DNA from: an uncultured Succinivibrionaceae bacterium
GTDB taxonomy: Bacteria; Pseudomonadota; Gammaproteobacteria; Enterobacterales; Succinivibrionaceae
Length of the DNA: 64,000 bases
NCBI GenBank assembly: GCA_944393045.1
Contig: CALXYT010000002.1
Span: 79,916-143,915, forward strand
Direction of reading: 5' to 3'
In this document: positions 1 to 9,547 of the stretch, piece after piece
Position numbering within the stretch: the stretch's first letter is position 1
Layout: every line of letters starts with the position of its first letter
Translations under genes and position numbers: made by a program
Notes under the pieces: model-generated
Database searches by the model: none
Told to the model about the DNA's origin: nothing
What the model saw: only the letters and a program-made list of their open reading frames with translations

Positions 1-2640
1 ATTTTCTTGAGGAACATTCTCATAAGGAAGAACAGTCACTTTAGAAACAATTAACACAAATCTTAATTCTTCGCCAAGGACATCTAAGATTGCTTTCTTA
101 GCCTTATCAGCCCAAATTGTTACCTCAGCCTGTAAAGAACTACCAATAGTCTTTGCGTTACGAACATTTTCAAGTTTCTTGTTTATCTCGTCACGCATAA
201 GCTTAACTTCTTCCCAGAAAGAATCGCTAGTATCTTCATCTTCACGCTTAAATAAACCATCAAACCATTCTGAGGTAAAGACATACTTATCATGATTGCC
301 TGGTAAAAGTGCCCATGTCTCTTGTGCTGTAAAACTTAGAATTGGAGCAAACCATCTAACCATAGCCTCAGCTATTAAATATAACGCACTTTGACATGAT
401 CTGCGTGCATTACTTTGCGCTTTAGCAGTGTACTGACGGTCTTTAATAATATCTAAGTAGAATGACCCCATATCAACTGAGCAGAACTGCATAATCTTTT
501 GCACCACTAAATGGAAATCAAAAGTATTATAAGCTTTAATGATTTCCTGCTGTGTTTCATAAGCAAGACCTACCGCCCAAGCATCAAGAGCTACCATATC
601 TTCTTTAGCAACCATATCTTTATCCGGATCAAAACCATTAAGATTTGCTAATAAGAAACGAGTAGTATTTCTAATACGGCGATAGGCATCAGCACTACGT
701 TTTAAGATTTCATCAGAAACGGTCATCTCACCACTATAATCAGTAGATGCAACCCATAATCTAAGAATATCAGCACCTAACTTATTAACTACATCTTGAG
801 GACTTACCACATTACCGATAGACTTAGACATCTTACGACCTTGACCATCAACGGTAAAGCCATGAGTTAACACAGTCTTATAAGGAGCAACCCCCTTTAT
901 GGCAGTGCTAAGCATAAGAGATGACATAAACCAGCCTCTATGCTGATCTGAACCTTCAAGGTACATATCTGCACTATTGCCATTATACTCAGGTCTTTGA
1001 GCTACTACAGAGAAACTAGTAGAACCAGAATCAAACCATACATCAAGAGTATCGGTAACCTTGACATAACGGTCTAAATCCTCAGATTTTAAGATATCTT
1101 TTGGTTCAAGATCCCACCAAGCCTGAATACCTTTTTCTTCAACTAATTTTGCAACTTTTTCAATAATATCTAAAGTATCTGGATGAAGCTCTGAGGTGTC
1201 TTTATCAACGAATAAAGCAATTGGAACACCCCAAGTTCTTTGACGAGAAATACACCAATCAGGACGATTAGTAAGCATAGCTTCAATTCTATTTTGACCC
1301 CATGCAGGTACCCACTGAACCTTCTTAATTTCAGCTAATGCCTGCTTACGCAACTCTTTATCATCCATACCGATAAACCACTGAGGAGTTGCTCTAAAAA
1401 TTATTGGACTCTTGTGTCTCCAGCAACATGGATAAGAGTGCATAATAGTATCGACAGCTGCTAATACATCATTAGCTTTTAATAAATCGATAACTTTCTC
1501 ATTAGCATCAAAAACATTTAAGCCTGCAAAATATGGAGTACCTTCCACAAAACAACCATCAGGCCCCACTGGGCATTCACCTGAAATATTGTACTTCTGG
1601 GCAACTACATAGTCATCCATACCATGAGCTGGAGCGGTATGAACAGCACCAGTACCTGAATCGTCAGTTACATGAGCACCTAAAATAATAGGAACATTTT
1701 TATCAAGGAACGGGTGGTTAAATAAGGTAAATTCTAAGTCCTTACCCTTACATTCCCCTAAAACTTCGTAATTAGTTACCTTATATCTTTCAAGTGCAGC
1801 CTGAGCTAAGCTCTCGGCTAAAATTACACATTCCTTATCAGCAATCTTAACTAATTGATAAGTAAAGTCTGCATTTAAACAAATAGCCTCATTAGCTGGT
1901 AATGTCCATGGAGTAGTAGTCCAAATTATCGCAAAAACTGTTAAATCAGCATCTTGCACCCCAAAAGTAGCTGCCACTTTGGCACTGTCAGCTGCTTTAA
2001 ACTTTACGTCAATTGCATAGGACTTCTTATCATAGTATTCAACCTCAGCCTCAGCTAATGCACTGCGACAATCAATACACCAATGAACTGGTTTTGAGCC
2101 TTTAACTAGGTGCCCATTCTTGATAACATTACCTAAAGCACGAATAATATCTGCCTCAGTCTTATAGTTCATTGTTAAATACGGGTTATCCCAATCACCT
2201 ACAACGCCAAGTCTCTTAAAGTCTGCTTTTTGCGCTTCAATCTGAGTCTTAGCATACTTTCTGCATTCCTGTCTAAACTCTGCTGCTGTAACTTTTTGCC
2301 CTGGTTTTCCCACTAAGCCTTCAACTTTAAGCTCAATAGGAAGCCCATGACAATCCCAACCAGGAATATATGGAGCATCAAAACCACTAAGAGTTTTTGA
2401 CTTGATTATAATATCCTTTAAAATTTTATTAACAGAATGTCCAATATGAATATTACCATTAGCATATGGAGGACCATCGTGAAGGATAAAAGACTTTCTA
2501 CCACGTCTAGCCTCTCTAATATGCTGGTAAAGGTTATCCTCATACCATTCTTTAAGCATTAAAGGTTCACGCTTTGCTAGATCACCACGCATTGGAAAGC
2601 GAGTATCAGGCAAATTAAGTGTATTCTTATAATCTGTCAT
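1..2640 (-). CDS. ileS: isoleucyl-tRNA synthetase, 3' end outside window
   Basis: Class Ia aminoacyl-tRNA synthetase that charges tRNA-Ile in the cytoplasm and edits misactivated valine. I translated the minus strand from the ATG at 2640; the frame is open to base 1, giving 880 codons of an expected ~940, so only the C-terminal zinc-binding tail is missing. The HIGH signature is at residues 65-68 (context GNIHIGHS) and KMSKS at about residues 603-607, as in the E. coli enzyme. The W-rich CP1 editing region lies between them. It follows ribF by 25 bp in the same direction, the usual ribF-ileS(-lspA) operon, so lspA is expected beyond the left edge. Nothing looks disrupted in the visible part. 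Confidence 0.97.
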   Translation of the reverse strand, partial: MTDYKNTLNLPDTRFPMRGDLAKREPLMLKEWYEDNLYQHIREARRGRKSFILHDGPPYANGNIHIGHSVNKILKDIIIKSKTLSGFDAPYIPGWDCHGLPIELKVEGLVGKPGQKVTAAEFRQECRKYAKTQIEAQKADFKRLGVVGDWDNPYLTMNYKTEADIIRALGNVIKNGHLVKGSKPVHWCIDCRSALAEAEVEYYDKKSYAIDVKFKAADSAKVAATFGVQDADLTVFAIIWTTTPWTLPANEAICLNADFTYQLVKIADKECVILAESLAQAALERYKVTNYEVLGECKGKDLEFTLFNHPFLDKNVPIILGAHVTDDSGTGAVHTAPAHGMDDYVVAQKYNISGECPVGPDGCFVEGTPYFAGLNVFDANEKVIDLLKANDVLAAVDTIMHSYPCCWRHKSPIIFRATPQWFIGMDDKELRKQALAEIKKVQWVPAWGQNRIEAMLTNRPDWCISRQRTWGVPIALFVDKDTSELHPDTLDIIEKVAKLVEEKGIQAWWDLEPKDILKSEDLDRYVKVTDTLDVWFDSGSTSFSVVAQRPEYNGNSADMYLEGSDQHRGWFMSSLMLSTAIKGVAPYKTVLTHGFTVDGQGRKMSKSIGNVVSPQDVVNKLGADILRLWVASTDYSGEMTVSDEILKRSADAYRRIRNTTRFLLANLNGFDPDKDMVAKEDMVALDAWAVGLAYETQQEIIKAYNTFDFHLVVQKIMQFCSVDMGSFYLDIIKDRQYTAKAQSNARRSCQSALYLIAEAMVRWFAPILSFTAQETWALLPGNHDKYVFTSEWFDGLFKREDEDTSDSFWEEVKLMRDEINKKLENVRNAKTIGSSLQAEVTIWADKAKKAILDVLGEELRFVLIVSKVTVLPYENVPQEN

Positions 2641-2665
2641 TTGTAATACCACTTTAATATCAACA

Positions 2666-3586
2666 CTACGCTAAAATTTGTCTAGCGCAATCTTCATCGA
2701 GCTTTATTTGCTCTTTCAACTCCATTAAAGAAGAAAACTTCTTTTCGTCTCTAATCTTTTTAATAAATGATACTTTGATTTCTTGATGATATAACTCACC
2801 ATGAAAATCAAAAATATACACCTCTAACCTTGGAACTATGCCATTTACTGTAGGACGAGAACCAACATTTGCTACACCTTTATGTAAACTACCATCGACA
2901 AGCAAGACCTTTACGGCATAAACACCTCTGAGAGGTACGACTTGGCGATTTAAATTGATGTTAGCTGTCGGAAAATCTATTGTTCTACCAAGCTCTTTTC
3001 CGTGCGAAACTTTTCCTCGAATAAAAAATTCCTCACCTAAAAGTTGCTTAATTTCAAGTAAATTACCACTTTTTAGTAGTTCTCGAATTTGAGTAGAACT
3101 AATTCTTTCATTCTGTAAAATAAAGCTTGCCAAACTTTCTGCCTCAAAGCCATACCTTTCGCCATACTCTTTAAGCATAGCAAAAGTACCCTGCCCTTTA
3201 GCCCCAAAATGAAAATCATCACCTACAATAATTTTTTTTACATTAAGTTTCTTAACTAAAATATTAGTTATAAAATCCTCAGCACTGGTAGTCGCTAACA
3301 CTTTATTAAAGTTTAAACAAAACATCATATCGATATTTAGCGCACTAAAACCAATAAACTTATCTCTAAATCTACTTAATCTTGCTGGAGAATCTAACTT
3401 AAAAAACTCTAGCGGCTGTGGCTCAAAACACATTACTGCCGCTTTTAAGTATAATCTTTCAGCCTCTGCTAAAAGATGTTTTAACACTGCCTGATGACCT
3501 TTATGAAGTCCATCAAAATTACCAATAGTAAGCACAATACCTTGCGGATCGGCGCAATAGTTATCTAACTTGCGAACTAATAGCAT
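2666..3586 (-). CDS. ribF: bifunctional riboflavin kinase / FMN adenylyltransferase
   Basis: Converts riboflavin to FMN and then FAD in the cytoplasm. The 306-residue length is normal for the bifunctional bacterial enzyme. The N-terminal nucleotidyltransferase half carries [10 protein letters not shown] at residues 22-31 (HxGH-type motif), VGDDFHFG at 121-128 and RISSTQIR at 161-168. The C-terminal kinase half has [10 protein letters not shown] at 200-209, the flavokinase PTAN motif, followed by RGVYAV. It lies between murJ and ileS on the same strand. A 344-bp spacer separates it from murJ, so it probably has its own promoter (see 3743-3774). Confidence 0.96.
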   Translation of the reverse strand: MLLVRKLDNYCADPQGIVLTIGNFDGLHKGHQAVLKHLLAEAERLYLKAAVMCFEPQPLEFFKLDSPARLSRFRDKFIGFSALNIDMMFCLNFNKVLATTSAEDFITNILVKKLNVKKIIVGDDFHFGAKGQGTFAMLKEYGERYGFEAESLASFILQNERISSTQIRELLKSGNLLEIKQLLGEEFFIRGKVSHGKELGRTIDFPTANINLNRQVVPLRGVYAVKVLLVDGSLHKGVANVGSRPTVNGIVPRLEVYIFDFHGELYHQEIKVSFIKKIRDEKKFSSLMELKEQIKLDEDCARQILA

Positions 3587-3742
3587 ACGTTAAAACCAGA
3601 AACTTTTTTCATTTAGGTTGTTAAGTATCAATAAATATTAACAACACCTTTATAAACATCTCTAAGCCATTAACACTACGTTTTTTACTTAAAAAACTAA
3701 TTTTGGTAGTTTCTTTAAGCATTATTACCAAAAAAACTGGGG

Positions 3743-3774
3743 ATAATAGAGCTAAAATATTAGCACTGTGTCAA
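3743..3774 (-). promoter_or_regulatory. possible ribF-ileS promoter
   Basis: On the minus strand a perfect TTGACA -35 (3774-3769) is followed after 18 bp by TCTATT, or after 20 bp by TATTAT, about 160 bp upstream of the ribF ATG. The -35 is convincing and the -10 is not. The rest of the 3587-3930 spacer is AT-rich and shows no gene. Confidence 0.4.
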
Positions 3775-3903
3775 TAACTATTGTAATAAAGTGATTATTA
3801 TAACAAAATTAAGCCTCATTACGCACAAAATTTTAATTTTTTACATAACTACGCTCATAAAGTCTTCTTACTTACTTCATAATAGCTACTTTTTTCACTC
3901 TAA

Positions 3904-3937
3904 AAGATAGCTCTAAGTAGATTTTAAGTGCTATCTT
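3904..3937 (-). terminator. possible weak terminator at the end of murJ
   Basis: An inverted repeat AAGATAGC (3904-3911) / GCTATCTT (3930-3937) overlaps the murJ stop codon. On the minus strand it is followed by only a short T run, so termination would be weak. It is the only candidate between murJ and ribF. Confidence 0.35.
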
Positions 3938-5517
3938 CTTAATAAGGTTAGAGGACGGACCTTTAATAATATAAGTGCTATGAGATATACCATAAAACCT
4001 GCCAGAATCAGTAAACCAAGAGCACAAATAGCATAAATTAGTGGTAATGTTGCCCAATACTCAAAATCACCGAAGAAATTATAATTTAAAAAGTAAATAA
4101 CCACTCCCATAAGAAGAGCTGCCATAATAAGTTTACCAATAAAAAGTACGGTCTTAAGCGATAACTTATATACCCCATTTTTAGTTAAGCCTTTAAGTAA
4201 TAAATACACATTCACAAACGCTGCTAATGATGTTGATAAAGCAAGACCTACATACCCAAAACCTGGATAAAAATACTCTAAAGGTGGCACTAAAAGAAGG
4301 TTAAAGCAGATATTACTTAGCATAGACTTTACACCACAGCGCACAGGTGATTTGGTATCTTGTCTTGCGGTAAAACCTTGAATAAGCACTCTTGCCAGCA
4401 TAATAGCCCATAGTCCACTTACTGAGGCAATCAGGCTTAACGAACTATGAAAACCATCACTTATCCCAAATTCACCCCGCAGAAAAAGCACTCTTATAAT
4501 TGGCTCTCTAAGCATAATCATACCAACCATGGCAGGAATTCCTAGTGCAAGCACTAATCGCACACCCCAATCAAGAGTATCAATATATGCATTACTATCA
4601 CCTTTTACATGAACTTTAGCTAAAGTTGGTAAAATCACAGTGCTTATTGCCACTGCAAAAATTCCAATAGGAAATTCTAATAATCTATCGGAATAATAAA
4701 GATAACTTATTGCCCCTGTTGCTAAAAAGGAGGCTAAGATTGTGTTAATTAAAAGATTTACTTGACTTACCGATACCCCAAAAATCGCAGGGAGCATAAG
4801 CTTACCTATTCTCCTAACCCCCTCATGCGAAAACCCAAGTTTGGGGAGTACTAATTTACCTACTTTATGTAAAAAGGGTAGCTGAAATAAAAACTGCACC
4901 ACTCCGCCTAAAATCATACCGTAGGCTAGTGCAATATTTGGGTCTTTAGTAAATTGAGAAATATATAACGCCGCAAAAATTAGGCAAAGATTTAAAAGAC
5001 ATGGCGTAATTGCAGGAACTAAGAATTTACCATAAGTATTTAAAACAGCTCCACCACAGGCCGTTAAACTAATAAAGAATAAATAAGGAAAAGTAAGTTT
5101 TAATAAAAAAGAGGCCTCAATAAACTTATTAGCATCAGGTCCATTATTTAAATAATCTAAAAACCACCCGCCACCAAAGATTGCCGTGATAACACTACTA
5201 CCAAGCATACCAATAATAGTTACTAAAAAGACAATAGCACCTAAGGAGCCAACAGTTTTACTAACTAATTCCTTAACCTCATCATCAGATTTATTTTCTT
5301 TAAATTCTGTCATGACTGGCACAAATGCCTGAGAAAACGCACCTTCAGCAAAGAGCCTACGAAAAAAATTAGGAATACGATTCGCAAAAAAGAAAATATC
5401 GGCACTCATCGATGCCCCAAGGAGATGAGCGATGCAAATATCACGCACTAACCCTAAAATTCTTGATAAAAAGGTTGCTGAGGCGGTTATTAAACCTGAT
5501 CGAAAAAGCTTAGCCAT
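3931..5517 (-). CDS. murJ: lipid II flippase MurJ (MviN family)
   Basis: Inner-membrane flippase of the MOP superfamily that moves lipid II to the periplasmic face for peptidoglycan synthesis. The 528 residues form a polytopic protein with many hydrophobic segments (13-14 expected). The N-terminus MAKLFRSGLITASATFLSRI, followed by LGLVRD, matches the conserved family start, and residues ~45-75 contain the conserved RIPNFFRRLFAEGAFSQAFV block. It is transcribed divergently from rpsT and precedes ribF and ileS, as in many gammaproteobacteria. The ATG at 5517 gives the conserved N-terminus. Confidence 0.95.
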   Translation of the reverse strand: MAKLFRSGLITASATFLSRILGLVRDICIAHLLGASMSADIFFFANRIPNFFRRLFAEGAFSQAFVPVMTEFKENKSDDEVKELVSKTVGSLGAIVFLVTIIGMLGSSVITAIFGGGWFLDYLNNGPDANKFIEASFLLKLTFPYLFFISLTACGGAVLNTYGKFLVPAITPCLLNLCLIFAALYISQFTKDPNIALAYGMILGGVVQFLFQLPFLHKVGKLVLPKLGFSHEGVRRIGKLMLPAIFGVSVSQVNLLINTILASFLATGAISYLYYSDRLLEFPIGIFAVAISTVILPTLAKVHVKGDSNAYIDTLDWGVRLVLALGIPAMVGMIMLREPIIRVLFLRGEFGISDGFHSSLSLIASVSGLWAIMLARVLIQGFTARQDTKSPVRCGVKSMLSNICFNLLLVPPLEYFYPGFGYVGLALSTSLAAFVNVYLLLKGLTKNGVYKLSLKTVLFIGKLIMAALLMGVVIYFLNYNFFGDFEYWATLPLIYAICALGLLILAGFMVYLIALILLKVRPLTLLRR

Positions 5518-5670
5518 ATATAAATCTCGATAAATAAAACTGATAAATTATAGAAAATCGCTCCTAAAAAGCAAATGTCATCTTACCTCTAAGTAAAAAT
5601 ACTCTACTTTTTTTATGATAAAGTATGACAAGCTAAATAAAATTTGCTAAAATTAACGGCTGTTTATAAT

Positions 5671-5760
5671 TCTAACCGAGTTAGACTGCATATAGCATAA
5701 AATTTCTAATTCTTTAGATAATGTGTCTCTTTGTGCCCAACGGAAAAAGCGTTTTTTCCG
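5671..5760. other. two small perfect hairpins in the murJ-rpsT spacer
   Basis: The 468-bp divergent spacer 5518-5985 has no ORF. It contains TCTAAC-CGA-GTTAGA (5671-5685) and CGGAAAAA-GCGT-TTTTTCCG (5741-5760). Neither is followed by a T tract, so they do not look like terminators. They could be protein-binding palindromes or part of a short transcript. Function unknown. Confidence 0.4.
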
Positions 5761-5848
5761 CATACGCAGTGATAGCTTGATTGGTTACCATTTTAAACGT
5801 AAAACAAGTATTTTATCGGCTTTAACTTTATAAGGCTCATAAAAGCTG

Positions 5849-5877
5849 TTGTCTTTTTAGACAAAGCCTTATATAAT
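5849..5877 (+). promoter_or_regulatory. rpsT sigma-70 promoter
   Basis: TTGTCT (5849-5854), a 17-bp spacer and a perfect TATAAT (5872-5877). The DNA after the -10 is TGCGCCTC, a GC-rich discriminator in otherwise very AT-rich DNA. That is the pattern seen at stringently controlled ribosomal promoters. The predicted start is near 5884, giving a leader of about 100 nt. Confidence 0.8.
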
Positions 5878-5985
5878 TGCGCCTCATAATAAAGGATTTT
5901 TCTCCTTTTAAGTTAATTTGTACCGATAAACAATACTAAAACCTACTATTTGTTTATCATATTGAAAATATTTTAGGAGTTTACT

Positions 5986-6249
5986 TTGGCAAATATCAAG
6001 TCTGCTAAGAAGCGTATTCTTACCTCTGAAAAGGCTCGTCAGCGTAATGCAGCACAGCGTTCAGCTATGCGTACTGCAGTTAAGAAAGTTATTGCTGCTA
6101 TCACAGCTGGTGACAAGGAAGCTGCAAAGGCTGCTTTCAACAATGCACAAGTTATTTTAGACCGTGCAGCTACTAAGGGTTTAATCCACATCAATAAGGC
6201 TGCTCGTCATAAATCACGTTTAAGTGCTAAGATTAAGGCTATGGCTTAA
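5986..6249 (+). CDS. rpsT: 30S ribosomal protein S20
   Basis: Primary 16S rRNA-binding protein of the small subunit. The 87 residues begin [20 protein letters not shown], a typical basic S20 sequence, with an Ala/Lys-rich helical body. The start codon is TTG at 5986, preceded by AGGAG at 5975-5979. E. coli rpsT also starts with UUG, where the weak start is linked to S20 autoregulation of translation, so the same control is likely here. The gene is monocistronic between its own promoter and terminator. Confidence 0.97.
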   Translation: MANIKSAKKRILTSEKARQRNAAQRSAMRTAVKKVIAAITAGDKEAAKAAFNNAQVILDRAATKGLIHINKAARHKSRLSAKIKAMA

Positions 6250-6264
6250 TATTTACGCACCACC

Positions 6265-6295
6265 AAAAAGGGAACCTCTGGTTCCCTTTTTGCTT
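6265..6295 (+). terminator. rpsT intrinsic terminator
   Basis: A 12-bp perfect stem AAAAAGGGAACC (6265-6276) / GGTTCCCTTTTT (6280-6291) with a 3-nt loop lies 16 bp after the rpsT stop. The 3' arm supplies the T tract. Confidence 0.93.
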
Positions 6296-6447
6296 TCTAG
6301 TCTACTTTCTTTTTACTTCTCTACTTCCCTTTTGACTTTTTTAAACCTGTAACCAACCTTTCTACAATCTTTTAGAATCTTACCAAAAACTTAAAAAAAT
6401 ATTTTTAAATATTTTGAACTTTTAAAAGTTTTAAAACTCTATATAAA

Positions 6448-6530
6448 TGCAAGCACCAAAAACACTAGGTGTGAGTATCCTTCATAATATTTTTCTTGCT
6501 CGTAAGTTTCTTATGAGCTTTTTTCTTTTT
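6448..6530 (+). ncRNA. possible small RNA ending in an intrinsic terminator
   Basis: A 9-bp stem GCTCGTAAG (6498-6506) / CTTATGAGC (6510-6518, one G-T pair) is followed by TTTTTTCTTTTT, a strong plus-strand terminator. No coding gene ends here and rpsT already has its own terminator 200 bp upstream. A TATAAA-like -10 lies at 6442-6447, and a 14-bp perfect palindrome AACTTTTAAAAGTT sits at 6417-6430 just upstream. The -35 is unclear. A transcript of about 75-80 nt would fit. Confidence 0.4.
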
Positions 6531-6677
6531 AGCACCTAAAAAACTTACAACTGCCTTAAAAAAAAATCACTATTTAAGAATATTATTATTTAAAATAAAA
6601 AATGATAATATTTTCATATTTTACAAGAAATTACTTAAAAAACTTAGAGCCTTATAAAAAAAATTTTAGTATAGCTA

Positions 6678-6705
6678 TTGTTTTTCTCGTAGTTTAAGGT
6701 AAAAT
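6678..6705 (+). promoter_or_regulatory. promoter for the structured RNA at 6712-6864
   Basis: TTGTTT (6678-6683), a 16-bp spacer and TAAAAT (6700-6705). The predicted start near 6712 lies just before the first helix of the candidate RNA. No coding gene lies downstream on this strand before tilS, which is encoded on the opposite strand. Confidence 0.5.
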
Positions 6706-6711
6706 CACATA

Positions 6712-6864
6712 AGATGCTTAGATTTGCAAAAAGCTCAAACATAGCAATTATTTTTGAACTTTTTCTTTAATTGATAGTCTAAGTATGTACCTGCAAGACG
6801 AAGATTATATCTTTGTTTTTCATTCCGTGTTTTCGGTCACCATAAAAAGTGGTGACCGTTTTTT
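6712..6864 (+). ncRNA. candidate structured small RNA, ~150 nt, not recognised
   Basis: A transcript from the promoter at 6678-6705 to the terminator at 6834-6864 would fold into a clear multi-helix structure. P1 is 11 bp (6714-6724 with 6776-6786, two G-T pairs). P2, nested inside it, pairs 6728-6739 with 6753-6764 (6 + 5 bp around one mismatch). P3 is an 8-bp hairpin with a 3-nt loop (6798-6805 with 6809-6816). The last helix is the terminator. There is no convincing protein; an 18-codon ATG frame from 6714 lacks a ribosome binding site. It does not resemble 6S, 4.5S, tmRNA, RNase P or Spot 42 as I know them. Confidence 0.55.
6834..6864 (+). terminator. strong intrinsic terminator of the candidate RNA
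   Basis: A perfect 9-bp stem CGGTCACCA (6834-6842) / TGGTGACCG (6850-6858) with a 7-nt loop is followed by six T. The T tract is on the plus strand, so it cannot serve tilS, which ends at 6926 on the minus strand. Confidence 0.85.
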
Positions 6865-6925
6865 ATTTACACTCTTACTTAACTCTTGCTTTTTTATTTG
6901 CACTCTTATTTTTTAACTACCTTTT

Positions 6926-8383
6926 TTAAGGTTTTTCTATAACGCAAATTACGTAATAATCTTCCCCCTCCTGAGAAGATTGATAATCTTTGGCTATATT
7001 AAAAGCTCCTAATATTCCTAAAGGATTATCATTAATCTTAACTAAAGGCATAAACGACCTTAAATATAATGGAACTTCATATTCTTTCCATAAATTCTTA
7101 ATAATTTGCGAATGATTGCGCCCTTGTGGCTTTAATCGAGTACTTGAAGGAATATTAAAAGAAAGCACTAGCTCCAATCCCTTAATATTACTTAACTTAA
7201 AGCAAGACGCTAATAAAAGCTCTTTTTTATCATTAAGATCTAAGTTTTGAGCTATAAAATTTCTAAAAACTCTCTTTTCTTTAAAGCTGTTACTTTCCTT
7301 TACCTCATTATGACCTTTAACATTGCACTCTATGTTAGTTTTACTAATAAAATGATTTTTAAACAGCTCAGAACTTGCGATTACTTCATAATATCCCCAA
7401 GCAAACTCTAACCTTTTACCTATTTGCAATATGTAAGAAGAATTAGGCCTAATATCGATATAAGGTAAAGCATAAATTAGATCTTTATAATATGAAACCA
7501 TAAAGCCAAGATTGATAAAAGCTTTATTATCACTACCAAGCTTACCAAATTTAAGTATTTGCCCAAGCTCATCTCTATTAGCTATGATGTTATAAGCTTT
7601 TTTTAAGAAAAATCTTAGTAATTCTCGTTGTAAATTTAACGAATAAGTACTTATTTTCTTAAAAGAGATACCTTCTAAGTAAGCATTAGCACTTCTTATA
7701 TTCTCAAGCTCCTTACTTAAAAGCTCTTCATAAGAATCTTTTTCATGGGTTAAATTTTCTTGTACTTTTATAATTGAAGATAAAATTTGTGGGAAACGTT
7801 CCTTTAATAAAGGGGTAATTTGCGAGCGTAAAAAATTACGGTCATAGGCACAATCACTATTAGTTGGATCTGTTACATATAATAAGCCTCTTATAGCACA
7901 CTCCTTAACTATCTCACTTCTTGCAAGAGATAAAAGTGGTCTTGCTAAAAAGCCTTGCGCAAATCTTCTAAACTTGGGCATGGAACTTAGGCCATTTATT
8001 CCAGATCCCCTTATAAGAGCTAATAACTCATTTTCTAGTAAATCATCGGCATGATGTGCAGTAAATAACACAGTATTAGGCGTCATGTACTTTGCAAAAG
8101 CATTATATCTTGCCTCTCTTGCATTTGCCTCAATGGAGCCTTTTAAAGGAACAGTTACATGCTCGACTAAAAAATCCACGCCAAGTTTGGTACATTCATT
8201 TTTACATATGAGCGCCCATTCATCTGCAACACTTTGCAAATGATGATGCACATATATCGCCTTAATACTTAAGGCATAATGGCGATTTAAAGAAGCAAGT
8301 TCTAATAATAATCTTGAATCTGCCCCACCGCTAAAACCTATAATCCAATGAAGATTTTGATAAACACTAAAATCAACCTTCAT
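6926..8383 (-). CDS. tilS: tRNA(Ile)-lysidine synthase
   Basis: ATP-dependent N-type PP-loop enzyme that modifies C34 of tRNA-Ile(CAU) to lysidine, making it read AUA and accept isoleucine. That matters in so AT-rich a genome. The PP-loop SGGADS is at residues 18-23, followed by HHHLQSVADEW and the TAHHADDLLE block typical of TilS. At 485 residues it is somewhat longer than E. coli TilS (~430). The gene follows accA, as in other gammaproteobacteria, but a terminator lies between them, so it may be transcribed separately. Confidence 0.93.
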   Translation of the reverse strand: MKVDFSVYQNLHWIIGFSGGADSRLLLELASLNRHYALSIKAIYVHHHLQSVADEWALICKNECTKLGVDFLVEHVTVPLKGSIEANAREARYNAFAKYMTPNTVLFTAHHADDLLENELLALIRGSGINGLSSMPKFRRFAQGFLARPLLSLARSEIVKECAIRGLLYVTDPTNSDCAYDRNFLRSQITPLLKERFPQILSSIIKVQENLTHEKDSYEELLSKELENIRSANAYLEGISFKKISTYSLNLQRELLRFFLKKAYNIIANRDELGQILKFGKLGSDNKAFINLGFMVSYYKDLIYALPYIDIRPNSSYILQIGKRLEFAWGYYEVIASSELFKNHFISKTNIECNVKGHNEVKESNSFKEKRVFRNFIAQNLDLNDKKELLLASCFKLSNIKGLELVLSFNIPSSTRLKPQGRNHSQIIKNLWKEYEVPLYLRSFMPLVKINDNPLGILGAFNIAKDYQSSQEGEDYYVICVIEKP

Positions 8384-8441
8384 TATCTACCTCTACAAGA
8401 GTTTCTTTAACTTCAGGAATCACCCAAAAAAGGCAATACAT

Positions 8442-8470
8442 AAAAAAAAGACCCCAAATATATGGAGTCT
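8442..8470 (-). terminator. intrinsic terminator after accA
   Basis: On the minus strand AGACTCC (8470-8464) pairs with GGGGTCT (8455-8449, one G-T pair), followed by a run of eight T (8449-8442). It lies 20 bp after the accA stop and before tilS, closing the long envelope-dnaE-accA transcript. Confidence 0.8.
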
Positions 8471-8489
8471 CCTTTATAACAATTATCTA

Positions 8490-9449
8490 TTAATTAAAGT
8501 ACCCAAACTTTAATAATTTATCAAAACGATTAGCTAATAAAACTTCTTCTGATTGAGTCCTTAACTGCGCCAAATCAGCAACAATACGAGCTTTTAAGTT
8601 TGCTGCCATTTTTACAGGATCGCGATGTGCACCACCTAATGGCTCTTCCACGATATTATCAATAAGATTTAAGTTCTTTAGCGCTTTGGCAGTAATATTC
8701 ATCGCTTCAGCTGCTAAAGGAGCTTTATCAGCGCTCTTCCATAAAATAGAGGCACAGCCTTCCGGGCTAATAACTGAGTAAGTAGCATACTCGAGCATAT
8801 TAACTCTATCACCTACCCCAATAGCTAAAGCGCCTCCTGAACCACCTTCACCGATAACAGTACAAATTACAGGAACCTTCAGTGCACTCATAACCTTTAA
8901 GTTACGAGCAATAGCTTCTGCTTGACCACGTTCTTCCGCACCAACACCAGGATAAGCACCAGGAGTATCAATAAAAGTAATAATAGGTAACTTAAAACGT
9001 TCTGCTGTTTGCATTAAACGTAAAGCTTTACGATAACCTTCTGGTTTTGGCATACCAAAATTACGATACGTTCTTTGCTGTACATCACGTCCCTTTTGAT
9101 GACCAATAACCATAACAGGCTCACCGTCAAGACGAGCAATACCACCTACAATAGCAGAATCATCAGCATAGGCACGATCACCATGCATTTCCTCAAAATC
9201 AGTGAAAATTGCCTGAATATAATCTAAAGTATATGGTCTTAACGGATGACGAGATAATTGTGAAATCTGCCATGCACCTAAATCCGCAAATAACTTTTTA
9301 GTTAGTTCCTCAGACTTCTTTTCTAACGATGCAATTTGATCAGTTAAATCAACACTATCACCTATATTTGAACTTACATGCTTTAGCTCATCAATATGAG
9401 CTAATAACTCAGCTATTGGTTGTTCAAATTCAAGGAAATTGATATTCAT
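8490..9449 (-). CDS. accA: acetyl-CoA carboxylase carboxyltransferase subunit alpha
   Basis: Pairs with AccD to transfer CO2 from carboxybiotin to acetyl-CoA, the first committed step of fatty acid synthesis. The length of 319 residues equals the E. coli enzyme. Diagnostic segments are [13 protein letters not shown] at about 84-96 and the oxyanion-hole region [15 protein letters not shown] at about 200-214, followed by [12 protein letters not shown]. It lies 98 bp downstream of dnaE, the conserved dnaE-accA order. Its partner accD is not in this window, as is usual. Confidence 0.97.
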   Translation of the reverse strand: MNINFLEFEQPIAELLAHIDELKHVSSNIGDSVDLTDQIASLEKKSEELTKKLFADLGAWQISQLSRHPLRPYTLDYIQAIFTDFEEMHGDRAYADDSAIVGGIARLDGEPVMVIGHQKGRDVQQRTYRNFGMPKPEGYRKALRLMQTAERFKLPIITFIDTPGAYPGVGAEERGQAEAIARNLKVMSALKVPVICTVIGEGGSGGALAIGVGDRVNMLEYATYSVISPEGCASILWKSADKAPLAAEAMNITAKALKNLNLIDNIVEEPLGGAHRDPVKMAANLKARIVADLAQLRTQSEEVLLANRFDKLLKFGYFN

Positions 9450-9547
9450 GTAATAATCTCCACCTTTGCTAGGCTTTTTTGCTAAAAATTTTATCTATTT
9501 TAACTTATTTACAGTAAAATTTCGATAAATAAGTAATAATTTTAACT

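Noticed and set aside
6714..6770. 18-codon ORF at the start of the candidate RNA
   Set aside because: No ribosome binding site, start codon at the very 5' end of the predicted transcript, and it lies inside the paired region.
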